Source: an uncultured Odoribacter sp. (lineage in GTDB: Bacteria > Bacteroidota > Bacteroidia > Bacteroidales > Marinifilaceae). Taken from it: a DNA stretch of 6,417 nt. The notes under the pieces are model-generated. The model had not been told where the DNA came from and made no database searches. It worked only from the letters and a program-made list of their open reading frames with translations. Each line of letters begins with the position of its first letter. Within the stretch, counting starts at the first letter, position 1. Shown in pieces: positions 1-4,827 of this stretch. The stretch covers positions 1 through 6,417 of the forward strand of contig CAKVCR010000168.1 of the NCBI GenBank assembly GCA_934725835.1, in the 5' to 3' direction. The position numbers and the translations under genes are program-made.

Positions 1-395
1 ATTGAAACGTATCCATGTTTGTCCGGAGGACATACTTGAATCATGGCTACATCTACCGGAGTAACTCCGGTGCGAATCATTTTCTGTGTTTCACTCAAGT
101 GAACAGGAATGTAGTCTGCCCACCCTTCTTGAGTTTCTTTACGTACATTGTGTCCAACGAAGAATGATTCCAATTGGAAAATACCTTCAAATTCTTTCGT
201 TGCATAGGGAGCACTTCCTTCTGTGTGTAGGTGCTGCAATTTTACATCTTTTAATTCTCCTGCCCGGCCACGTTCGCAAAGTGCCTGAATCAGTCCCTGA
301 GGGGCGCAAGCTACGCTATGAATGTGAATACGGTCTCCCGATTTCACAACTTTCACAGCTTCTTCAAATGATACTGTTTTTATTCCGTTATACAT
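1..395 (-). CDS. Acetyl-CoA hydrolase/4-hydroxybutyrate CoA-transferase family protein, N-terminal part (partial)
   Basis: This is the N-terminal 131 codons of a family I CoA-transferase-like enzyme; the rest lies beyond the left edge. Proteins of this family move CoA between acyl-CoAs and carboxylates such as acetate, succinate, butyrate or 4-hydroxybutyrate in the cytoplasm. Visible family signatures are an early EEAVKVVKSGDRI segment (residues 11-23), SFFVGHNVRK around residues 80-90, DYIPVHLSE around 98-106, and PVDVAMIQVCPPDKHGY near the end of the visible part. These fit the acetyl-CoA hydrolase/transferase N-terminal domain and resemble the Cat2/AbfT branch more than succinyl-CoA:acetate transferases. 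The catalytic glutamate lies in the missing C-terminal half, so substrate cannot be assigned. The ATG at 393-395 is chosen because an in-frame TAA lies five codons upstream and the leader is A-rich. The gene is 82 bases downstream of smpB on the same strand. No perfect -7 element precedes it; the nearest is TAACTTCG at 436-443. Confidence 0.88.
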   Translation of the reverse strand, partial: MYNGIKTVSFEEAVKVVKSGDRIHIHSVACAPQGLIQALCERGRAGELKDVKLQHLHTEGSAPYATKEFEGIFQLESFFVGHNVRKETQEGWADYIPVHLSETQKMIRTGVTPVDVAMIQVCPPDKHGYVS

Positions 396-477
396 TTCTG
401 TTTTTATTTAGTTATCTGTACTGTGTGAACAAATGCGAAGTTAATGAATTTACTTAAAATCTGAAATTTTTTTGGGG

Positions 478-927
478 TTATCTTTTCATGGCACGATCCA
501 TGTCTTTTTTGGCATCTTTGAGTTTTAGGGATTCGCGTTTGTCGTATTCTTTTTTACCTTTTGCAAGCGCAATGCGCATTTTAGCATACCCTTTTTCGTT
601 GATAAATACTCTGACTGGTACAATCGTTAAACCGGATTCTTTTACTTTTCGTTCCAGTTTGACTAATTCTTTATGGGTTAAAAGAAGTTTTCTTTCGCGT
701 TTTTCTTCATGATTATAGTAAGTTCCCAATTTGTATTCCGAGATGTTCATGCCTTTTACCCATAGTTCTCCATGATGAAAATAGCAATATGAGTCGACCA
801 AACTGGCTTTGCCTGCTCGAATTGATTTTATTTCCGTTCCTGTCAGTACGATACCGGCAGTGTATTCTTCAAGAAATTCATAATCGAAGGATGCGCGACG
901 ATTCCTTATGTTTATATCATTTGCCAT
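478..927 (-). CDS. smpB: SsrA-binding protein SmpB
   Basis: SmpB binds the tRNA-like domain of tmRNA and takes the place of the anticodon stem in the ribosomal A site, so that stalled ribosomes are rescued and their products tagged for degradation. The 149-residue length is normal for the family. Signatures are NRRASFDYEFLEEYTAGIVL (9-28) followed by TGTEIKSIRAGKASL (29-43), the YNHEEKRERKLLLTHKEL segment (71-88), GYAKMRIALAKGKKEYDKRE (113-132) and a basic C-terminal tail (KDAKKDMDRAMKR) of the kind that folds into the mRNA channel. The start ATG at 925-927 gives the standard N-terminus. It lies 15 bases behind the stop of the Yip1-like gene on the same strand, so the two are probably cotranscribed. 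No convincing stem-loop terminator follows the stop. tmRNA itself is not in the window. Confidence 0.97.
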   Translation of the reverse strand: MANDINIRNRRASFDYEFLEEYTAGIVLTGTEIKSIRAGKASLVDSYCYFHHGELWVKGMNISEYKLGTYYNHEEKRERKLLLTHKELVKLERKVKESGLTIVPVRVFINEKGYAKMRIALAKGKKEYDKRESLKLKDAKKDMDRAMKR

Positions 928-942
928 TGTTTTCTTGTGGTT

Positions 943-1518
943 TTATACGTTAATTGCTGAAATGCGAAAGATAATCATTAGTAATTTTGATATAATAATT
1001 GGAAAACAAATAATTGATAAAGAGCATATAATCAATGTGTTCGTTTTTTGGTTTGAGGGAAGCTCAAGCAATGTGTTAATCCCTATGTATAGTGTGCGGA
1101 TGAAAATAAAGCTGCAGAATGTCAATAGTTGCCCAATGAATAAGTTGCCGAATGATGTCCCTATGCTGTGGAATAATAAAAATACGGTGGCACTATAGAG
1201 AGTGAGATTAAAGGCTGTTGAAGAGCGGTAGTTTAGTTTGTTACATAACAATTCCCGGATAAGCAAATGTGCGAGCCAGGTGCCGGCAATAGAGGATGCA
1301 AAGTTAACAATAGCAAGTCCTAAAGCTTGTGAAAATGTAGTGTATAATAATTTGATGACAAAATGTAATACAGAACACAAGATAATAATCGGCACGAAGT
1401 AGTTGTATATGGCATCCTTTGTGTTCGTGTGTTGATTTTGTACTTTATTCCAATATTCAGATGGTGAGAAAATAATTTCTCGTGTGCGTTTGTATATGTA
1501 TTTGATTTGAATTTTCAT
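943..1518 (-). CDS. Yip1-like (DUF1282-type) five-helix integral membrane protein
   Basis: This 191-residue protein has a short basic cytoplasmic N-terminus (about residues 1-38, including FSPSEYWNKV) and five predicted membrane helices at about 40-60, 65-88, 103-123, 128-152 and 160-186. The N-terminal 'P-x-x-x-W' region, the YRSSTAFNLTLYSATVFLL segment (98-116) and the IRTLYIGINTLLELPSNQKTN stretch (140-160) match the pattern of bacterial Yip1/DUF1282 proteins, whose biochemical role is unknown. Assignment rests on topology and these weak motifs, so it is tentative. The first ATG (1516-1518) is preferred. A TTG three codons upstream (1525-1527) is in frame but falls inside a perfect -7 promoter element, so it is unlikely to be translated. 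The gene heads a minus-strand unit with smpB 15 bases downstream. Confidence 0.82.
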   Translation of the reverse strand: MKIQIKYIYKRTREIIFSPSEYWNKVQNQHTNTKDAIYNYFVPIIILCSVLHFVIKLLYTTFSQALGLAIVNFASSIAGTWLAHLLIRELLCNKLNYRSSTAFNLTLYSATVFLLFHSIGTSFGNLFIGQLLTFCSFIFIRTLYIGINTLLELPSNQKTNTLIICSLSIICFPIIISKLLMIIFRISAINV

Positions 1519-1524
1519 AATGCG

Positions 1525-1532
1525 CAAAAGTA
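1525..1532 (-). promoter_or_regulatory. Bacteroidota -7 promoter element for the Yip1-like gene and smpB
   Basis: Read on the minus strand this is TACTTTTG, a perfect match to the Bacteroides TAnnTTTG -7 consensus. It ends 6 bases before the ATG of the Yip1-like gene, so transcription would begin at or within a few bases of the start codon. No clear TTTG -33 element lies 19-21 bases upstream. The match is seen in the sequence; promoter activity is inferred. Confidence 0.6.
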
Positions 1533-1587
1533 TCTATTTTTTTTGATATCATGAGCAGTCTATTCTATAATTTGCTTTTTTATATAG

Positions 1588-1595
1588 TATATTTG
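1588..1595 (+). promoter_or_regulatory. Bacteroidota -7 promoter element for the mechanosensitive channel gene
   Basis: TATATTTG is a perfect match to the TAnnTTTG -7 consensus and lies 30 bases before the ATG at 1626, predicting an untranslated leader of roughly 25-30 bases. The nearest TTTG (1571-1574) is too close to be a -33 element, so the upstream half is weak. It points away from the minus-strand element at 1525-1532, making this gap a divergent promoter region. Confidence 0.6.
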
Positions 1596-1625
1596 TACGG
1601 TAATAATGATTTTAAAGCATAAGTT

Positions 1626-2843
1626 ATGGAAGGTGTTAATTTAAATGAGATTTTGCAGCATTTAGGGATTCATTCTGCCTGGGTGTTGGATTTATTTGCG
1701 TCCGGCGGACGCCTGTTTGTGATTGCTCTCATTGCCTGGATTGTATATTGGATTTCCAAGAAATGGCTCTCAAAGGTTGTTGTGCACTTAGCAGGTAAGA
1801 CAGCGACATATTGGGATGATTACATGTTTGATGGACGTTTTTTTAATTGTTTTGCCCTGTTGGTGGTGCCGATTGTTGTTAGAATTGTTTTGGATTTGTT
1901 TGGGTGGACATATGGAGCCTTGTTTTATAAAGTGATAAATATTTGGGGTGCCTTGGCTGTTTCTCTTTTGATATCTGCTGTTTTGGATGGAGCTAATCGT
2001 ATTTATGATAGTTATCCTGTATCTAGAAATCGTCCGATAAAAGTGTTTATACAGGTGATTAAGATATTTGTCTATAGCATTGTGTTCATTATTTCATTTA
2101 GCATTATTTTGGATAAAGATCCACAGAGTTTGCTCGTGGGACTCAGTGCTTTTGCTGCTGTCTTGATGTTGATATTTAAAGATGCGATATTGGGCTTTGT
2201 TGCCGGTGTTCAATTGATTGTAAATAAGATGGTGACTATCGGGGATTGGATAGTGATGCCATCTGCTAATGCGGATGGAGAAGTGCGCGAAATAAGTCTG
2301 ACAACGGTGAAGGTGCAAAATTGGGATAAGACGATATCTACCATCCCGACTTACAGAATGGTGTCTGAGTCATTTACCAATTGGAGGGGGATGGAAGAGT
2401 CGAAAGGAAGACGAATAAAGCGTTCGGTTAATATTGATGTGCAATCAATCCATTATTTGAGCGAAGAGGAATTAGATGCATTGAAAAAATCAAATCTGTT
2501 GAAGGAGTATATTGATTTGAAATTAAAAGAATTGAAAGAGGAGAATGGTGCTCTGGAAACACCTTTGGATGGGCAAAGGCTAACCAATATAGGAATTTTT
2601 CGAGAATACCTGGAAGCATGGATTTCCCATAATCCGAATATTGCACAGGAAATGACACATATGGTACGTCAATTACAGCCGGGACCGACAGGGGTTCCCT
2701 TGGAGATTTATTGTTTTTCTGCCCGTCAGGCCTGGGTGGAATATGAGAGGGTTCAAGCTGATTTATTCGATCATCTGTTTGCTATATTGCCTCTGTTTAA
2801 TTTGAGAATTTTTCAATATCCTTCGGATTTGTTGAAGCCATGA
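1626..2843 (+). CDS. YbdG/MscM-type mechanosensitive ion channel (MscS family)
   Basis: This 405-residue inner-membrane channel is expected to open under membrane tension and release solutes during osmotic downshock. It has five likely membrane helices at about 28-46, 74-94, 103-121, 140-161 and 167-198. The last contains the pore-lining segment and leads into the MscS beta domain (IGDWIVMPSANADGEVREIS, 205-224). The stretches SLTTVKVQNWDKTISTIPT (224-242) and SFTNWRGMEESKGRRIKR (249-266) are hallmarks of the E. coli YbdG (miniconductance) branch rather than MscS itself, and the length is close to YbdG (about 415). The C-terminal soluble domain is complete, ending with a TGA at 2841-2843. The ATG at 1626 follows an AT-rich leader with a perfect -7 element upstream. 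It is transcribed toward mraZ, but a 214-base gap with its own regulatory sites separates them, so the channel is probably not part of the division operon. Confidence 0.93.
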   Translation: MEGVNLNEILQHLGIHSAWVLDLFASGGRLFVIALIAWIVYWISKKWLSKVVVHLAGKTATYWDDYMFDGRFFNCFALLVVPIVVRIVLDLFGWTYGALFYKVINIWGALAVSLLISAVLDGANRIYDSYPVSRNRPIKVFIQVIKIFVYSIVFIISFSIILDKDPQSLLVGLSAFAAVLMLIFKDAILGFVAGVQLIVNKMVTIGDWIVMPSANADGEVREISLTTVKVQNWDKTISTIPTYRMVSESFTNWRGMEESKGRRIKRSVNIDVQSIHYLSEEELDALKKSNLLKEYIDLKLKELKEENGALETPLDGQRLTNIGIFREYLEAWISHNPNIAQEMTHMVRQLQPGPTGVPLEIYCFSARQAWVEYERVQADLFDHLFAILPLFNLRIFQYPSDLLKP

Positions 2844-2900
2844 CAGAGGATGCGGTAATTATGTTGACGGAAGTTGGCTGATAAATATTTTGTAATAAAA

Positions 2901-2924
2901 GTGGAGTGAAGTGGTTGAAAGTGG
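2901..2924 (+). promoter_or_regulatory. Probable MraZ box (three GTGG direct repeats, 10-base period)
   Basis: GTGG occurs at 2901-2904, 2911-2914 and 2921-2924, exactly one helical turn apart, and each copy is preceded by A-rich sequence (aaaa, tgaa, gaaa). MraZ proteins from Proteobacteria and Mollicutes are known to bind direct repeats of a GTGG/TGGG core with about 5-6 intervening bases upstream of their own gene. The position, core sequence and period all agree with this. The site is about 135 bases before the mraZ ATG and overlaps the -33 region of a candidate promoter, which would suit repression. Binding is inferred, not shown. Confidence 0.75.
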
Positions 2925-2945
2925 GAAATATTTTTCTTAATTTTA
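2915..2945 (+). promoter_or_regulatory. Candidate mraZ operon promoter overlapping the MraZ box
   Basis: TTG at 2915-2917 can serve as a -33 element and TAATTTTA at 2938-2945 matches the TAnnTTTG -7 consensus at all fixed positions except the last. The 20-base spacing is right for the Bacteroides primary sigma factor. The -33 element lies inside the GTGG repeat array. Transcription from here would give a leader of about 105-110 bases. Confidence 0.4.
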
Positions 2946-3022
2946 CATCATCGAATCAAATGATTATTCTACGAAGCGGATGTAGGGGTAAGTGATTGTG
3001 GTTGAGTGGATAGTTTGTTGTA

Positions 3023-3030
3023 TAATATTG
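3023..3030 (+). promoter_or_regulatory. Candidate proximal -7 element for mraZ
   Basis: TAATATTG matches TAnnTTTG with one mismatch and lies 27 bases before the mraZ start. A possible -33 TTG is at 3002-3004 (18-base spacing, slightly short). Two GTGG tetramers at 2998-3009 overlap that region. It is an alternative to, or a tandem partner of, the promoter at 2915-2945. Confidence 0.35.
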
Positions 3031-3057
3031 GAATGATATCGGATTAGGAACGGTAAG

Positions 3058-3504
3058 ATGTGTACTTTTATTGGAGATTATACAGGCAAGATAGATAATA
3101 AATGTCGAGTGGTTGTTCCGGCTTCTTTTAGGAAGACAATGGTAGCGGCCGGACTGTCTGTGTTTGTGCTGCGTAGAAGTGTCTTTGAGAAGTGTGTTGA
3201 TATGTATCCGTTGGATGAATGGGAGCGTATGTTAGCAGGGATAAGGGCAAAACTTAATTTGTTTAATGCTAAGCATGTTGCTTTTATGCGAGAATTCTGT
3301 AGAGGAACATTGGAGGTGGAAATGGATGCCAATGGACGTGTACTATTGCCGAGGCGATTGTTGGATGAGGTCGGAATAAATAAAGAGATGATATTTGCAG
3401 GTCAGGACAGGATGATTCAGTTGTGGGATGTTGAAGAGTATGGTCGTGTTGCGGTAATGCCTGAGGAGTTGACGGTTCTGGCGGAAGAAATATTTATGGA
3501 TTGA
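3058..3504 (+). CDS. mraZ: Transcriptional regulator MraZ
   Basis: MraZ is the first gene of the division and cell wall cluster in many bacteria and encodes a DNA-binding protein that forms a ring-shaped oligomer and regulates its own operon. The 148-residue product has the two expected SpoVT/AbrB-type half-domains, each with its DxxxR motif: D13-N-K-C-R17 followed by VVVPASFR, and D90-A-N-G-R94 followed by VLLPRRL. Length is normal. The ATG at 3058 follows AGGA at 3046-3049, a modest ribosome binding site, and gives the typical N-terminus (FIGDYTGKID). The GTGG repeat array in the upstream gap is its likely target. The gene is followed after 29 bases by rsmH. Confidence 0.96.
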   Translation: MCTFIGDYTGKIDNKCRVVVPASFRKTMVAAGLSVFVLRRSVFEKCVDMYPLDEWERMLAGIRAKLNLFNAKHVAFMREFCRGTLEVEMDANGRVLLPRRLLDEVGINKEMIFAGQDRMIQLWDVEEYGRVAVMPEELTVLAEEIFMD

Positions 3505-3533
3505 AATGATAGATATAGAAAATCAGAATAATT

Positions 3534-4442
3534 ATGTCGGAATATCACATACCTATTTTATTGAATGAATCTGTAGATGGGTTGAATCTTCAGCAAGGAG
3601 GAGTGTATCTGGATTTGACTTTTGGAGGCGGCGGTCATTCTGCTGAGATTTTGAAGCGCTTGGATGCAGACGGGTGTTTGTTGGGATTTGATCAAGATGA
3701 GGATGCTTTGGCAAATGTACCTGATGATGAGCGTTTTATTTTTGTGAATCATAATTTTCGATATTTGCGAAATTTTTTGCGGTATCATGGTTACGAGAAG
3801 GTAGATGGAATTTTGGCAGATTTAGGGGTATCTTCGCATGAATTCGATAAGGCTGAACGAGGATTTTCTTTTCGATTTGATGCAGAATTAGATATGAGAA
3901 TGAATCAGCGGAGCAAGTTGACGGCTGCAGAAGTGTTGAATAGCTATACAGCAGAACAATTAACGTCGATATTTAAAAATTATGGAGAGGTGGAGAATGC
4001 CAAGCGGCTGGTGGATGTGATTGTGAAGGCTAGGAATATTCAGGAATTGCATACTTCGGATGAATTCTATCGGGCAATAGAGCCTTGTATCCCTAAAATG
4101 AAGGAAAAAAAATATCTGGCTAAGGTGTATCAGGCTTTGAGAATAGAGGTTAATGGAGAGTTGGATGCTTTGAAGGATATGATGGAGCAGGCAATGGAGG
4201 TGTTGAAACCTGGCGGTAGGCTGGTGGTTATTACTTACCATTCCTTGGAAGACCGTATTGTTAAAAATTTTCTGAAATCGGGTAATGCGGATGGTCGAGT
4301 GGATAAAGATGCTTTGTTTGGACATATAAACCATAATTTTGAATTAGTGAATCGAAAGGTTATTGTGCCAACAGAAGAAGAAATTGCTATAAATCCGCGG
4401 GCGAGAAGTGCTAAATTGCGTATTGCAAAAAAAATGTCATAG
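3534..4442 (+). CDS. rsmH: 16S rRNA (cytosine-N4)-methyltransferase RsmH (MraW)
   Basis: RsmH uses S-adenosylmethionine to methylate N4 of C1402 in the 16S rRNA decoding centre. The 302-residue product is full length (E. coli enzyme 313). Family motifs are HIPILLNE (5-12) at the N-terminus, the SAM-binding loop LDLTFGGGGHSAEIL (26-40), GFDQDEDAL (51-59), DGILADLGVSS (91-101), ERGFSFR (108-114), the inserted helical domain, QALRIEVNGEL (200-210), TYHSLEDRIVK (234-244) and NPRARSAKLR (287-296). The ATG at 3534 sits in an A-rich context. The TAG stop (4440-4442) is 10 bases before ftsL. Two runs of eight A occur in the reading frame (4105-4112 and 4427-4434), the second just before the stop. Confidence 0.98.
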   Translation: MSEYHIPILLNESVDGLNLQQGGVYLDLTFGGGGHSAEILKRLDADGCLLGFDQDEDALANVPDDERFIFVNHNFRYLRNFLRYHGYEKVDGILADLGVSSHEFDKAERGFSFRFDAELDMRMNQRSKLTAAEVLNSYTAEQLTSIFKNYGEVENAKRLVDVIVKARNIQELHTSDEFYRAIEPCIPKMKEKKYLAKVYQALRIEVNGELDALKDMMEQAMEVLKPGGRLVVITYHSLEDRIVKNFLKSGNADGRVDKDALFGHINHNFELVNRKVIVPTEEEIAINPRARSAKLRIAKKMS

Positions 4443-4452
4443 TTTAGAAATT

Positions 4453-4815
4453 ATGGATAATAGTACATGGGATAGAGAAGATGCAGATACTGTAAAAGAC
4501 AGAAAATCTGGCAATTCTTTGAAAGAATTGTTGGAAGGAAGAATTGTTGCAGATAAGTTTAAACGAAATGGTTGGTTTGTTTTGTTTATAACAATGTTGG
4601 GTATCTGGTATATATCAAATGGCTATTCCATGGAAAAGTTGCATAGGGAACGAAGCGCCTTGGAAAGCGAGGTGCGTGATTTGCGTTTTGAATCCATAAC
4701 AGCGGCAGCTAATCTGATGTTTATCCGGAAACAATCGGAGGTGATTAAGCGAATCAAAGAAGAAGGATTGTCTTTGGAAGAGAGTAAAGAACCACCGATG
4801 AAATTATATAAATGA
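4453..4815 (+). CDS. ftsL: Cell division protein FtsL, Bacteroidota type
   Basis: This 120-residue bitopic membrane protein lies between rsmH and ftsI, the standard place for ftsL. It has a charged cytoplasmic N-terminus (about 1-38), one membrane helix (about 40-57, WFVLFITMLGIWYIS), and a periplasmic helical, coiled-coil-prone segment (about 59-107) with charged and hydrophobic residues alternating. It ends in a short tail, EPPMKLYK, of a kind seen in Bacteroidota FtsL-like proteins. FtsL works with FtsB and FtsQ to activate the FtsWI septal synthase. Sequence conservation is low in this family, so the call rests on topology and gene order. The ATG at 4453 is chosen over an in-frame GTG at 4408 because the latter would lie well inside rsmH; the ATG is 10 bases after the rsmH stop. 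The TGA stop is 12 bases before ftsI. Confidence 0.88.
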   Translation: MDNSTWDREDADTVKDRKSGNSLKELLEGRIVADKFKRNGWFVLFITMLGIWYISNGYSMEKLHRERSALESEVRDLRFESITAAANLMFIRKQSEVIKRIKEEGLSLEESKEPPMKLYK

Positions 4816-4827
4816 CGAGAGTTGGTC

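Larger units (their letters stand above)
2844..3057 (+). other. Intergenic regulatory region upstream of the dcw cluster
   Basis: No coding region is visible in these 214 bases and no GC-rich stem-loop terminator follows the channel gene. The gap holds a three-unit GTGG direct repeat (2901-2924), one candidate promoter overlapping it (2915-2945), a second candidate -7 element close to mraZ (3023-3030), two further GTGG tetramers at 2998-3001 and 3006-3009 spaced 8 rather than 10 bases apart, and a small AATCA/TGATT inverted repeat (2954-2965). It is best read as the leader and control region of mraZ and the genes after it. Confidence 0.7.

Noticed and set aside
436..443. TAACTTCG on the minus strand as a promoter for the CoA-transferase gene.
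   Set aside because: One mismatch to the -7 consensus and only a weak TTTC in the -33 position; too weak to list as a feature.
86..457. A 123-codon plus-strand open frame over the left edge.
   Set aside because: It is antisense to a clearly conserved CoA-transferase N-terminus and its translation has no recognisable features.
456..470. AAAAT/ATTTT inverted repeat downstream of smpB as a terminator.
   Set aside because: Only five A/T pairs, and on the minus strand it is not followed by a T run, so it is not a credible intrinsic terminator.
1525..1527. In-frame TTG as the start of the Yip1-like gene.
   Set aside because: It adds only three residues and sits inside the -7 promoter element; the ATG at 1516-1518 is the better start.
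2954..2965. AATCA/TGATT inverted repeat in the mraZ leader as an operator or hairpin.
   Set aside because: Five-base arms with a two-base spacer cannot form a stable stem, and such repeats are expected by chance in AT-rich DNA.
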